DNA of 64,000 nt from Aquimarina spinulae (GCF_943373825.1 NZ_CALSBP010000002.1:2531501-2595500); one strand, 5' to 3'. Numbered from the stretch's first letter, positions 1-9,781 are shown. Numbers and translations are program-made. Notes: generated by a model from the sequence alone, not told the origin.

Positions 1-1
1 T

Positions 2-1180
2 AATGACGTTTTTAATAATCCATCTGTTGCTACAAATGATGTTAAATCTGGCCCCTGTGAAAATGGCCTTGCCGGTGGGTTTTATCCTTGTAACGGATAT
101 GATCTGATCACTAGAATATCACTCACAGAAATGTCTGCAGGTGCAGGTAATGATAGTTGGGGATGGACAGACTCACAAAGCGGTAAAGAATATGCTTTGA
201 TAGGACTAGACAACGGTACAGCTTTCATAGATATTTCTACACCTAATAGTCCAATCTATTTAGGTAAACTACCAACCGCAACTGTAAATAGTCCTTGGAG
301 AGATGTAAAAGTATATCAAAATCACGCTTTTATTGTAAGTGAAGCTACTAATCATGGAATGCAGGTTTTCGATCTTACAAGGTTGCGAAATGTAACAAAT
401 CCTCCTCAAACTTTTAATGCAGATGTGCATTTTACCGATTTTGGAAGTGCACATAATATTGTTATTAACGAAGACTCTGGATTTGCATATGCAGTAGGAA
501 CAAGTAGATCCGGAACGTATCGAGGAGGTCCTGTATTCATTAATATACAAGATCCTAAAAACCCAATTGCCGCAGGAGGGTTTCTTTCTACAGGAGATAG
601 AGCTTATAGTCATGATGCGCAAGCAATTAATTATCAAGGACCCGACACCGATTATACCGGTAAAGAAATATTAATTGGCAGCAATGAGATAGAGGTTGTA
701 ATCGCAGATATTACAGACAAAAATAATCCTATTACTATATCTACTATTAAATATACAGATGTGGGGTATACTCATCAAGGATGGTTTACAGAAGATATGA
801 AATATTTTATATTAGGAGACGAAACCGACGAACAAGGAGTTGGGTTTAATACCAGAACTATAATTTTTGATTTTGAAGATCTTGATAATCCTAAGTTTCA
901 TATGAATTATACTGGTCCTACTACGGCTATAGATCATAATGGATATGTAAAAGGAAATCTATTTTATCTGGCAAATTATAGAGCTGGAGTTAGAATACTT
1001 GATATTTCTGATATCGGAAATAAAAATATGACAGAAATAGGTTTTTTTGATACTTTCCCATCAAGTGATAGTGCAAGCTTTAATGGTGTATGGAATGTAT
1101 ATCCTTATTTTGAAAGTGGAAATATTGTAATTAGCGATATCCAAGGAGGGTTTTTATTGATTCGAAAAAGTACTCCATAA
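2..1180 (+). CDS. Choice-of-anchor B family protein (5' partial, no sorting tail)
   Basis: The reading frame is open from base 2, so the gene begins before the window; the first Met in view (base 131) is internal, because the residues before it (CENGLAGGFYPCNGYDL) align with the N-terminus of the next gene. The 392 visible residues contain LVIVARD-like repeats such as GTAFIDISTPNSPIYLGKL and GMQVFDLTRLR, typical of choice-of-anchor B proteins with a beta-propeller-like fold, probably secreted. It is a close paralogue of the gene at 1458 and stops exactly where that paralogue continues into further domains (LIRKSTP versus LIRKSAP). It therefore has no T9SS C-terminal signal and must be released or retained differently. 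Function unknown. Confidence 0.85.
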   Translation, partial: NDVFNNPSVATNDVKSGPCENGLAGGFYPCNGYDLITRISLTEMSAGAGNDSWGWTDSQSGKEYALIGLDNGTAFIDISTPNSPIYLGKLPTATVNSPWRDVKVYQNHAFIVSEATNHGMQVFDLTRLRNVTNPPQTFNADVHFTDFGSAHNIVINEDSGFAYAVGTSRSGTYRGGPVFINIQDPKNPIAAGGFLSTGDRAYSHDAQAINYQGPDTDYTGKEILIGSNEIEVVIADITDKNNPITISTIKYTDVGYTHQGWFTEDMKYFILGDETDEQGVGFNTRTIIFDFEDLDNPKFHMNYTGPTTAIDHNGYVKGNLFYLANYRAGVRILDISDIGNKNMTEIGFFDTFPSSDSASFNGVWNVYPYFESGNIVISDIQGGFLLIRKSTP

Positions 1181-1457
1181 GCATATATTAAAATATGATC
1201 CCAGTCGATACCCTAAAATAATCTTTCTGGATTTTGCTTAAAATTGAAAAATGCATGTCACTTTAATACAATTTCTCATTTTTTAACTCATAATTATGTA
1301 AAAAAACGTTAAAAACAGTTAAAATAATGCAAACTGTATATAGAATTCATAAATACCTACACATAAAATCGATAAATTAGTTAATTATTTAAAAACTAAA
1401 CTATTAGCATATGACATAAACTTCAATTTCTAAACAAACTCTTAAACCACAAACTCA

Positions 1458-4160
1458 ATGAAAAATCTAATTACTCTTCTACTGATATTATCAGTAGTAT
1501 TCTCTTATGGTCAGACCCCTTGTCAAAACGGGCTGGCAGGTTCTTACCCTTGTAAAGATTACGATTTAATGTCTCACATCACGCTATCTCAAATGAGTGC
1601 TGGAGCCGGTAATGATAGCTGGGGATGGACAGATCCACAAAATGGTAATGAATATGCAATTATTGGTTTAAATAACGGAACCGCATTTATTGATATTTCG
1701 AATCCAACTAATCCCGTTTATCTTGGTAAATTACCAACAGCCACCTCAAATAGTACCTGGAGAGACGTAAAAGTGTATAAAAATCATGCTTTTATAGTAA
1801 GTGAAGCTGCTAATCACGGAATGCAGGTTTTTGACCTTACAAGATTACGTAACGTAGCAAATCCTCCTCAAACTTTTACCGCAGATAAAAGATATACAGA
1901 ATTCGGTAATGCTCACAACATTGTAATCAATGAAGATTCTGGATATGCCTATGTTGTAGGGGCTCAAAGAAATTCTGGTCCTTATAAAGGAGGACCTCTT
2001 TTTATTAACATTCAGGATCCAAAAAACCCAACCAATGCCGGAGGACTTTTATCAGGTGGTCAACGCGCATACACTCATGATGCCCAGGTTATTACTTATA
2101 ATGGTCCGGATAGTGACTATACAGGAAAAGAGATTCTTATTGGTAGTAACGAAATTGAAATCGTAATAGCCGATATTACCAATAAATCAAATCCTAAAAC
2201 AATATCAACTATAAAATATTCTGATGTTAAATACACTCACCAGGGGTGGTTTACAGAAGATCTGAAATATTTTATATTGGGAGATGAGCTCGATGAACAA
2301 GGGGTTGGTTTTAATACAAAAACTATTGTTTTTGATTTTCAGGATTTAGATAATCCAAAATTTCATTTTAATTATTTTGGCCCAACACCAGCAACAGATC
2401 ATAATGGATATGTAAAAGGTAATTTATTCTACTTGGCAAATTATAGAGCAGGGATAAGGATTATAGATATTTCTAGCATTGGAACCAAAACCATGACAGA
2501 AGTAGGGTTCTTTGATACTTATACCTCTAGTAATAGTGTAACTATGGATGGTGTGTGGAATGTATATCCCTATTTCAATAGCGGAAACATTGTTATAAGT
2601 GATATTCAAGGAGGGTTTTTCTTAATACGAAAAAGTGCACCCGCGGTATGTCAGGCAACCGTTCCTACCGGTGTAGGATCTTCTAACATAAATGCAACTT
2701 CTGCTACTATTAATTGGACAAGTGTTGCCAACGCTACTTATGATTTAAGATATCGTCAAACTGGGACTTCTTCCTGGACAACGACGGCTGTAAATGGAAC
2801 TTCTAATACTATAACTGGCTTGTCTGCCACCACATCTTACGAAGCACAAGTAAGAAGTAAATGTCAGGACGGGACTTCATCTAACTACAGTAGTTCTGTT
2901 AATTTCACAACTACAGATGTGCAAGTGAATTATTGTAATTCTAATGGAAATAGTGTTTCTGATGAATATATTAGCAATGTATCTATCGGAAGTATAAATA
3001 ATACGTCTGGTGCATCTAATGGTGGTTATGCAGACCACACTTCTATATCTACTAATCTTGCAAAAGGCACATCACATACAATTACGATTACTCCAACATG
3101 GTCGGGTACAGTATACAGTGAAGGGTATAGTGTATGGATCGACTTTAATCAAGATGGTGATTTTGAAGATTCTGGAGAACAAGTATGGTCACAAAATGCA
3201 ACAAGGACTACCCCTGTTAGCGGAACATTTTCAATCCCATCTAGCGCTTCTGCTGTATCGACCAGAATGCGTGTCTCTATGAAATATAATTCTATCCCTA
3301 CATCCTGTGAGTCATTCCCATATGGTGAAGTCGAAGATTACACGGTTACAATCACCGAAGGTAATGGTAATGTATGTGCTGGTGGAGTATCATCATTTCC
3401 GTACAATGAAAGCTTTGAAAATACTTTAGGTTTGTGGACACAATCATCATCAGATGATATCAATTGGACGGTTGATTCTAATGGAACCCCATCAAGAAAT
3501 ACAGGACCATCAAGCGCAAATCAGGGAACATATTATCTCTATGTAGAAGCTTCCGGAAATGGAACAGGGTTTCCTAATAAACGAGCAATACTAACATCTC
3601 CTTGTTTTGACCTAAGTGGTACTTCTTCTCCTGCATTCACATTTACATATCATATGTTTGGTGCATCTGATATGGGAAGTATAGCAGTTGAAGCATCGAC
3701 AAATGATGGTGCTTCATGGACAAGTATTTGGAGTAAAACCGGTAATCAAGGAAATTCCTGGAACGCCATTAATCTTGATCTTTCTCAATATATTGGTGAG
3801 GCTCTAAGACTAAGATTCAACAGAGTTACAGGATCTACCTGGCAAGCCGATATCGCCATTGATAATATTGCTCTTACAACAAGTGTTGCTGCTAATTCAT
3901 CTTTGATTTCAACAGAAAATATCTCCTTTTCGATCTTTCCAAATCCGGTTCAAGGGGCAATCATGAATGTATTTATGGGTGACAAAAGTGCTACTAATCA
4001 AACTTCAAATTTTGAAATCAAAAATTTTGTAGGGCAATTAGTAGGCAAAGGAACCGTTAAAAATACTATTGATGTTTCTAATTTGAAAACAGGAGTCTAT
4101 TTTTTACAAGTTACCGCCAAAAACCAAGGTACTATTACCAAGCGTTTTGTAAAAAAATAA
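1458..4160 (+). CDS. Choice-of-anchor B / FnIII / GEVED / MAM-like T9SS-sorted surface protein
   Basis: 900 residues with an N-terminal Sec signal peptide (MKNLITLLLILSVVFSYGQ). Domains in order: choice-of-anchor B repeat region (about 20-395), fibronectin type III (about 398-490; ATSATINWTSV, GLSATTSYEAQVR), a GEVED domain ending in FPYGEVEDYTVTI (about 495-632), a MAM/jelly-roll-like module (about 645-810; FPYNESFENTLGLWTQSS) and a type A T9SS tail (about 822-900; FSIFPNPV, LKTGVYFLQV, KRFVKK). It is probably exported across the outer membrane and attached to the surface. The gene is followed after 22 bases by the propeller lipoprotein and probably heads a transcript reaching the peroxidase at 7379. 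Substrate unknown. Confidence 0.88.
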   Translation: MKNLITLLLILSVVFSYGQTPCQNGLAGSYPCKDYDLMSHITLSQMSAGAGNDSWGWTDPQNGNEYAIIGLNNGTAFIDISNPTNPVYLGKLPTATSNSTWRDVKVYKNHAFIVSEAANHGMQVFDLTRLRNVANPPQTFTADKRYTEFGNAHNIVINEDSGYAYVVGAQRNSGPYKGGPLFINIQDPKNPTNAGGLLSGGQRAYTHDAQVITYNGPDSDYTGKEILIGSNEIEIVIADITNKSNPKTISTIKYSDVKYTHQGWFTEDLKYFILGDELDEQGVGFNTKTIVFDFQDLDNPKFHFNYFGPTPATDHNGYVKGNLFYLANYRAGIRIIDISSIGTKTMTEVGFFDTYTSSNSVTMDGVWNVYPYFNSGNIVISDIQGGFFLIRKSAPAVCQATVPTGVGSSNINATSATINWTSVANATYDLRYRQTGTSSWTTTAVNGTSNTITGLSATTSYEAQVRSKCQDGTSSNYSSSVNFTTTDVQVNYCNSNGNSVSDEYISNVSIGSINNTSGASNGGYADHTSISTNLAKGTSHTITITPTWSGTVYSEGYSVWIDFNQDGDFEDSGEQVWSQNATRTTPVSGTFSIPSSASAVSTRMRVSMKYNSIPTSCESFPYGEVEDYTVTITEGNGNVCAGGVSSFPYNESFENTLGLWTQSSSDDINWTVDSNGTPSRNTGPSSANQGTYYLYVEASGNGTGFPNKRAILTSPCFDLSGTSSPAFTFTYHMFGASDMGSIAVEASTNDGASWTSIWSKTGNQGNSWNAINLDLSQYIGEALRLRFNRVTGSTWQADIAIDNIALTTSVAANSSLISTENISFSIFPNPVQGAIMNVFMGDKSATNQTSNFEIKNFVGQLVGKGTVKNTIDVSNLKTGVYFLQVTAKNQGTITKRFVKK

Positions 4161-4182
4161 TGTCTTTAAAATATACTAACAA

Positions 4183-5547
4183 ATGAATCGCTCTAAATTC
4201 TTATTCAATATACTTATCATCTGTATTGCAACATTAGCTTTGATTGCTTGTGGTAGCGATGATGAAGATAATGCAACACCCGTTCCTCCTTTAGAAGGGT
4301 TTTTGGGTGAAATAGACTGGGTAAAAACATTTGGAGGAAGTAATGAAGATAATGCCCTATCAGTAGTCGAAACTACTGATGGGGGTTATGCAATAGCTGG
4401 ATATACCCAAAGCATTGACGGAGATATTACCGATAAAACTGCTCCAGACAGTGACTATTGGTTACTCAAAATAACCAAAGAAGGAGAAATTTCATGGAGT
4501 AAAACTTATGGAGGTTCTGGAGATGAAAGAGGAGAAAAAATCATTCAAACTACAGATGGTGGATATGCATTGGTAGGATATAGCAGAAGTGCAGACGAAG
4601 ATGTAAGTGCAAATGCCGGATTACAAGATTATTGGATTGTAAAAACAGATATTTCTGGAGGTATTCAATGGGAAAAAAGTTTTGGATTTCCCGGAATAGA
4701 CAGAGCTTTTTCTGTTGTACAAACTCGTGATGGCGGGTATTTCATTACAGGTTTTCTAGATGTAACCGCTAGTGGTGGAGAAGGCAATGACAACAAAAGT
4801 GGTTTTTCAAAACATGGAGTTGGAGAATTCTGGGGTATCAAACTTAATTCTGCAGGAGAAAAAGAATGGCGACGTTTCTTTGGTGGCACCAATAATGATC
4901 GTAGTTACGATGTAGTACAAACTCAAGATGATGGCTTTATAATGATCGGCTCATCAGAAAGTGTTGATTTTGATATTACTAATAGTAAAGGAAGCTATGA
5001 TTTTTGGGCTGTAAAAATTAATAAAGAAGGTACTAAGTTATGGCAAAAATCATTTGGCGGATCAGAAATTGATGTAGGATATGCCATTGCAGCTACTGGT
5101 GATGGAAAATTTCTTATTGTAGGAGATTCCAGAAGTACAGATGGTGATATTTCTAGTGCCAATGGGAATGCCGATCTTTGGTTGATACAAATTGATGGTA
5201 ATGGTAATCTACTTTGGGAAAAATCATTGGGCGGCACAGCCTTTGATACCGGTAGAGCTATTGCCAAAATGCAAAGCGGTGGTTTTGTTATTACGGGCAA
5301 CTCTAGAAGTAATGATATTGATGTGGCACAAAACAAAGGACAAAGTGATGTCTGGAGCATGATCATAACTATCAATGGAGAAGTTCAATGGAAACTGGCT
5401 AGCGGCGGTAGTCAAGCAGAATTTGGAGAAGGCTGCATAGAAACAAGCGACAAAAAAGTAATTGTTGTAGGCAACTCTGAAAGTAACGACTTTGATATCC
5501 CTGCAAATAAGGGATCTAAAGACGTACTAATAATTAAATATAAATAA
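4183..5547 (+). CDS. Seven-repeat beta-propeller lipoprotein
   Basis: 454 residues starting with a lipoprotein signal (lipobox LALIAC, then GSDDEDN). The rest is built from about seven copies of a unit of roughly 55-65 residues with core W-x-K-T/S-F/Y-G-G ... DGGY-hydrophobic-x-G-x-(T/S)-x-S-x-D-x-D(I/V) ... D-x-W-hydrophobic-x-K-I; unit starts are WVKTFGG, WSKTYGG, WEKSFGF, WRRFFGG, WQKSFGG, WEKSLGG and WKLASGG. Seven units suggest one closed seven-bladed propeller. Such lipoproteins are common in Bacteroidota and have no assigned function. It lies 22 bases after the choice-of-anchor B gene and 5 bases before the MbnP-like gene, so it is probably co-transcribed with the latter. Confidence 0.75.
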   Translation: MNRSKFLFNILIICIATLALIACGSDDEDNATPVPPLEGFLGEIDWVKTFGGSNEDNALSVVETTDGGYAIAGYTQSIDGDITDKTAPDSDYWLLKITKEGEISWSKTYGGSGDERGEKIIQTTDGGYALVGYSRSADEDVSANAGLQDYWIVKTDISGGIQWEKSFGFPGIDRAFSVVQTRDGGYFITGFLDVTASGGEGNDNKSGFSKHGVGEFWGIKLNSAGEKEWRRFFGGTNNDRSYDVVQTQDDGFIMIGSSESVDFDITNSKGSYDFWAVKINKEGTKLWQKSFGGSEIDVGYAIAATGDGKFLIVGDSRSTDGDISSANGNADLWLIQIDGNGNLLWEKSLGGTAFDTGRAIAKMQSGGFVITGNSRSNDIDVAQNKGQSDVWSMIITINGEVQWKLASGGSQAEFGEGCIETSDKKVIVVGNSESNDFDIPANKGSKDVLIIKYK

Positions 5548-5552
5548 ACACA

Positions 5553-6326
5553 ATGAAAAACATCATATATATCCTCATAACAACATTAGTAATTGTATCC
5601 TCCTGTAAAAATGATGACGACGGAGCAATAAATACTTTCGGAAATGTTGTCCTTGATTTTAAAAACACAATCAATAATAATGGTATCGAATTAACTACTG
5701 ATTCCTATACCAACGCAAGTAATGAAACCTATACCATTTCAGAATTGAAATATATTATAAGTAATATTGTTTTAATTAAAGCTAATGGCCAAGAATTTGT
5801 ATATCCCGTAGACCGAAGCTATTTTGTCATCAATGAAGCTGCTGTAGAAAGCAAAAAAGTAAGCCTTGCCGATATTAGTGCAGGAGAATATACTAAAATC
5901 AAGTTTGGTTTTGGGGTCGATCAATCAAAATATCCACTTGATGGTGGTGGGATAACTAATTTTATTCCTACGGCAGAAGAAAACGGAATGTTATGGAGTT
6001 GGTCTGCTGGATATAAATTCATTAAATTTGAAGGAACCTATACTGTAAATGGTGGAGCCAGTGCCGACTATTCAATTCATGTAGGAAGCCATGGTACCAC
6101 TTTAGACAATTATAAGGAAATCACAATCGAATTACCCAACACATTAACCATCGAAGAATCGAAATCACCAGAAGTGGCAATTAATGTTGATATTGCAAAG
6201 ATATTTGATGGTACAAATACGCATTCACTAGAAGTAAAAAACAGTATTCAGGTAGATGCAGAATTTGCTCCAAAAATTGCAGAAAATATAAGTACTATGT
6301 TTACTGCAACTAGCGTATCTAATTAA
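5553..6326 (+). CDS. MbnP-like lipoprotein (partner of the adjacent diheme peroxidase)
   Basis: 257 residues with a lipoprotein signal (Cys18 in VSSCKNDDD). The pattern LxFKNTINNNG ... YTISELKYIISNIVL ... F-G-V-D ... GMLWSWSAGYKFIKFEG ... H-V-G fits the MbnP family (also called TIGR04052-type copper-binding proteins). The paired tryptophans in WSW (148 and 150) are the type of residue that MbnH converts to kynurenine in the characterised MbnP/MbnH system. The gene sits 9 bases upstream of a diheme peroxidase, the expected partner. A role in copper binding or redox-modified metal binding at the cell surface follows from the family and context and was not tested here. Confidence 0.8.
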   Translation: MKNIIYILITTLVIVSSCKNDDDGAINTFGNVVLDFKNTINNNGIELTTDSYTNASNETYTISELKYIISNIVLIKANGQEFVYPVDRSYFVINEAAVESKKVSLADISAGEYTKIKFGFGVDQSKYPLDGGGITNFIPTAEENGMLWSWSAGYKFIKFEGTYTVNGGASADYSIHVGSHGTTLDNYKEITIELPNTLTIEESKSPEVAINVDIAKIFDGTNTHSLEVKNSIQVDAEFAPKIAENISTMFTATSVSN

Positions 6327-6335
6327 AGTAATATT

Positions 6336-7379
6336 TTGAAATTATTATCATATATAGCAATTATCCTTATCGGAACTGCATGTAGTTCTGATAAGGATAA
6401 TTATGTTCCTATCGAAAATAAAAAATTAGAATTTGCTATACCTGCAAACTTTCCCGACCCAACTTATGATATAACACTTAATCCTCCTACAGAAAAAGGT
6501 TTCGAACTAGGAAAAAAGTTGTTTTATGATGGTCGTCTCGCCTCTGATGGTGTGATTTCTTGCGGTTTTTGTCATATTCAGGATTTTGCATTTACTCACC
6601 ACACACATATTGTAAGCCATGGTGTAGGCGGTGCTCTAGGAACTCGTAATGCACAGCCTTTACATAATATGGCATTTATGAAAGAGTTCACATGGGACGG
6701 GGCCGCAATGCACTTGGATCTTCAACCTATTATACCCATCACTGCAGAAGTAGAAATGAATGAGACTTTCAATAGTATTCTTAAAAAGCTAGAAGAGCAA
6801 CCAGAATATGTAAAATTATTTGCAGAAGCATTCGAAGATCAAAAAATAAATTCTGATAATATGCTCAAAGCAATTTCTCAGTTCATGATTATGATGATTT
6901 CTGCAAACACCAAATACGACAAGATAGAAAGAAATGAAGGCTCTGTTTTTACAGCAGAAGAAGCTACTGGTTTCGAACTCTTTAAAGCTAAGTGTGCTTC
7001 TTGTCATAAAGGTACATTATTTACGGATCAATCGTATCGTAATAATGGACTACCTATTGACCCTCAATACAATGACATAGGAAGAAAACGTGTAACAGGA
7101 TTAACCGAGGACATGCAAAAATTTAAAGTTCCTAGTTTAAGAAATATTGAGCTTACTTTTCCGTACATGCATGATGGTCGATTAAAAACTTTGGATGATG
7201 TTTTAAATCATTATAGTGATGGTATGGTAGATTCTGAAACTTTAGATCCAATGTTTAAAAATCAAAATGGTGCCTTGGGAATCCCAATGACAGCTGAAGA
7301 AAAACAACAAATCGTCGCTTTTTTAAAAACACTTACAGATGACGATTATGTAAATGATACTCGTTTTTCAGAATTCTAA
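6336..7379 (+). CDS. Diheme cytochrome c peroxidase, MbnH-like lipoprotein
   Basis: 347 residues. It uses a TTG start, because no ATG precedes the signal peptide and the lipobox (GTACSSDKD, Cys16) follows directly. Two c-type heme sites are visible, CGFCH (76-80) and CASCH (220-224), with typical MauG/CcpA motifs: GKKLFYDGRLASDG after the N-terminus, GTRNAQPLHNMAF, FKVPSLRNIELTFPYMHDGR and the C-terminal EKQQIVAFLKTL. Length and heme spacing fit the cytochrome c peroxidase/MauG superfamily. Adjacency to an MbnP-like gene suggests the MbnH subgroup, which oxidises a Trp of MbnP, rather than a general peroxide scavenger. It is the last gene of the cluster. Confidence 0.85.
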   Translation: MKLLSYIAIILIGTACSSDKDNYVPIENKKLEFAIPANFPDPTYDITLNPPTEKGFELGKKLFYDGRLASDGVISCGFCHIQDFAFTHHTHIVSHGVGGALGTRNAQPLHNMAFMKEFTWDGAAMHLDLQPIIPITAEVEMNETFNSILKKLEEQPEYVKLFAEAFEDQKINSDNMLKAISQFMIMMISANTKYDKIERNEGSVFTAEEATGFELFKAKCASCHKGTLFTDQSYRNNGLPIDPQYNDIGRKRVTGLTEDMQKFKVPSLRNIELTFPYMHDGRLKTLDDVLNHYSDGMVDSETLDPMFKNQNGALGIPMTAEEKQQIVAFLKTLTDDDYVNDTRFSEF

Positions 7380-7469
7380 AGTATTTTTCTATAGACCATT
7401 ATAGCTTTTACCTATTCTAATATATAACAGATATATGTTAGGTTTCGTGTATAAAATCTACTTATGTAG

Positions 7470-7477
7470 TATATTTG
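7470..7477 (+). promoter_or_regulatory. Bacteroidetes -7 box upstream of sufA
   Basis: TATATTTG matches the TAnnTTTG consensus exactly and lies 34 bases upstream of the sufA start, giving an expected leader of about 25-30 bases. No convincing -33 TTG was found at the usual 19-23 base spacing. Probably the promoter of the sufABCD transcript. Confidence 0.55.
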
Positions 7478-7511
7478 CATTTCATTTAGAATTAATCTAT
7501 ATTATAAAAGT

Positions 7512-7841
7512 ATGATTAAGGTATCAGACATAGCAAAAAATAAGGTCATCGAATTGATGAGTGACGATGGATATGATGCAGTTACCGACTATGTGCGTGT
7601 AGGTGTAAAAAGTGGAGGGTGCTCTGGTTTATCATATGATTTAAAGTTTGATAAAGCACAGCAGGAAGGAGATAAAGTATTTGAAGATAATGGTGTAAAA
7701 ATCATTGTAGATAAAAAAAGTTTTCTTTATTTAATCGGTACAACTCTAGAGTATTCTGGTGGTTTAAATGGTACTGGTTTTGTATTTAATAATCCTAATG
7801 CCAGTAGAACATGTGGCTGTGGAGAAAGTTTTTCCCTTTAA
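7512..7841 (+). CDS. sufA: HesB/IscA-type iron-sulfur carrier
   Basis: 109 residues, the standard length for A-type Fe-S carriers. The three conserved cysteines are visible: Cys in SGGCSGLSY and the CGCG pair near the C-terminus (TCGCGESFSL). A-type proteins receive or deliver Fe-S clusters or iron downstream of the SufBCD scaffold. The gene is first in the suf cluster, 40 bases before sufB, behind an exact -7 promoter box. Whether it is strictly SufA or a generic IscA/ErpA-like carrier cannot be told from sequence alone; the symbol rests on gene position. Confidence 0.88.
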   Translation: MIKVSDIAKNKVIELMSDDGYDAVTDYVRVGVKSGGCSGLSYDLKFDKAQQEGDKVFEDNGVKIIVDKKSFLYLIGTTLEYSGGLNGTGFVFNNPNASRTCGCGESFSL

Positions 7842-7881
7842 TCTATAAAAAAAGTCCTGAATTAATTCTAGGATAAAGAAA

Positions 7882-9327
7882 ATGGCGTATACTGAAGACG
7901 ACTTAAAAAAAGAACTAGAGACCAAAGAATACGAGTATGGATTTTATACCGATATAGAATCTGATACTTTTCCTGTTGGTCTTAATGAAGATATTGTTCG
8001 TGCAATCTCTAAGAAAAAAGAAGAACCCGAATGGATGACAGAATGGAGGCTTGAAGCTTTTCGAGCATGGGAACAGATGGAAGAACCCGAATGGGCAAAT
8101 GTTACTTATGAAAAGCCTGATTTTCAGAATATATCTTACTATTCTGCACCAAATAAAAAACCTAAATATAATAGTATTGATGAAGTAGATCCAGAATTAC
8201 TCGATACTTTTAAAAGACTAGGGATTTCGTTAGACGAACAAAAGAAATTAGCAGGAGTAGCTGTAGATATAGTAATGGATTCTGTATCAGTAGCTACAAC
8301 GTTTAAAGAAACCCTTGCAGAAAAAGGAATTATATTTTGCTCTATTTCTGAAGCTATTCAAGAACATCCAGAGTTAGTTAAAAAATATATCGGAGCTGTG
8401 GTTCCTCAAAAGGATAATTTTTATGCTGCTTTAAACTCTGCTGTTTTTAGCGATGGTTCGTTCTGTTATATCCCTAAAGGTGTTCGTTGTCCAATGGAAC
8501 TATCTACCTATTTTAGAATCAATCAGGCAGGTACAGGTCAGTTCGAGCGAACTTTAGTAGTGGCAGACCAAGGAAGCTATGTAAGTTATCTAGAAGGATG
8601 TACTGCTCCTTCTCGTGATGAAAATCAGTTGCATGCCGCTGTTGTTGAATTAATAGCATTGGATGATGCAGAAATAAAATATTCTACAGTACAAAACTGG
8701 TATCCCGGAAATGCTGAAGGTAAAGGAGGGGTTTATAATTTTGTGACCAAAAGAGGAATTTGTGAAAACAACGCTAAAATTTCTTGGACACAAGTAGAAA
8801 CAGGATCAGCAATTACCTGGAAATATCCTTCTTGTATCCTAAAAGGTGATAACTCTGTGGGAGAATTTTATTCTATTGCGGTAACCAATAATTTTCAGCA
8901 AGCAGATACTGGTACAAAAATGATACACTTGGGCAAAAACACCAAAAGTACTATCATTTCTAAGGGTATTTCTGCAGGGAAATCTCAAAATAGCTATCGA
9001 GGATTAGTGCAAATAAGTAGTAGAGCGACCAATGCACGTAATTTTTCACAATGTGATTCATTATTGATGGGCAATGAATGTGGCGCACATACGTTTCCTT
9101 ATATAGAAACTAAAAACAAAACCGCTCAAATAGAACATGAAGCAACTACAAGTAAAATAGGAGAAGATCAAATTTTTTATTGTAACCAACGAGGAATCGA
9201 TACAGAAAAAGCAATCGCTTTAATCGTTAATGGTTTTAGTAAAGAAGTATTGAATAAGCTACCTATGGAGTTTGCAGTAGAAGCTCAAAAACTTCTGGAG
9301 ATTTCTTTAGAAGGTTCTGTAGGCTAA
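7882..9327 (+). CDS. sufB: Fe-S cluster assembly scaffold SufB
   Basis: 481 residues, full length for SufB. Diagnostic stretches include [29 protein letters not shown] (start of the beta-helix), [24 protein letters not shown], and the C-terminal [34 protein letters not shown] with the Cys thought to receive sulfur and act in cluster assembly. SufB forms the cytosolic SufBC2D scaffold with the products of sufC and sufD. The 40-base gap before it contains an imperfect inverted repeat (7855-7873, TCCTGAATT/AATTCTAGGA) that may be structural or an operator. A lipoprotein gene separates it from sufC. Confidence 0.97.
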   Translation: MAYTEDDLKKELETKEYEYGFYTDIESDTFPVGLNEDIVRAISKKKEEPEWMTEWRLEAFRAWEQMEEPEWANVTYEKPDFQNISYYSAPNKKPKYNSIDEVDPELLDTFKRLGISLDEQKKLAGVAVDIVMDSVSVATTFKETLAEKGIIFCSISEAIQEHPELVKKYIGAVVPQKDNFYAALNSAVFSDGSFCYIPKGVRCPMELSTYFRINQAGTGQFERTLVVADQGSYVSYLEGCTAPSRDENQLHAAVVELIALDDAEIKYSTVQNWYPGNAEGKGGVYNFVTKRGICENNAKISWTQVETGSAITWKYPSCILKGDNSVGEFYSIAVTNNFQQADTGTKMIHLGKNTKSTIISKGISAGKSQNSYRGLVQISSRATNARNFSQCDSLLMGNECGAHTFPYIETKNKTAQIEHEATTSKIGEDQIFYCNQRGIDTEKAIALIVNGFSKEVLNKLPMEFAVEAQKLLEISLEGSVG

Positions 9328-9352
9328 TTGTAAAACCATCAAATCTACATTA

Positions 9353-9742
9353 ATGAAAAAAACATGTATTTTAATTGCACTAAGTCTTATTCTTTTTTCC
9401 TGCAAATCCGAAAACAAAAATGAAGAACCTAATTTAATTCGTGGCGAATTTATTCTTATAGATGATGCAGCAGTTTTAAAAGGTAATGATTTTATATATG
9501 GAGTGATAATTAATGATGTCACGCTAGAACTCGCTAAAAAAGTAGAACCTCTGCAAAGAGAAGAATATGACATGGTTCCTGTAGTAGTAAAGGGAATCAT
9601 AAAACCCAATCCAGAACAAGGATGGGAAGAAATAGTAGAACTAAAAGAAATTATCGGAGTAAGTGCGCCAACTTCAGAGTTACCCACTAAGATTAAATCT
9701 TCTGAAGAAGATAAAAACTCTGATCTAGAAAAAGAAAAATAA
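9353..9742 (+). CDS. Small lipoprotein lying between sufB and sufC
   Basis: 129 residues with a clear lipoprotein signal (lipobox LILFSCKSEN, Cys17), then one compact domain of about 80 residues (GEFILIDDAAVLKGNDFIYGV ... PVVVKGIIKPNPEQGW) and an acidic, low-complexity C-terminal tail. The domain pattern (GEF ... DDAAVL ... YGV ... VVVKG ... P) recalls the OB-fold C-terminal domain of NlpE, an envelope-stress lipoprotein; this is my reading of the pattern, not a verified match. It lies 25 bases after sufB and 39 before sufC on the same strand, so it is probably co-transcribed although the SUF machinery is cytosolic. Confidence 0.7.
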   Translation: MKKTCILIALSLILFSCKSENKNEEPNLIRGEFILIDDAAVLKGNDFIYGVIINDVTLELAKKVEPLQREEYDMVPVVVKGIIKPNPEQGWEEIVELKEIIGVSAPTSELPTKIKSSEEDKNSDLEKEK

Positions 9743-9781
9743 ATGAATTATATCTCATAAGAGATAAAAGTTTTATATAAC

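Noticed and set aside
269..637. Antisense frame of 122 codons within the first gene
   Set aside because: It is a shadow of a well-supported coding gene on the other strand and shows no protein-like features.
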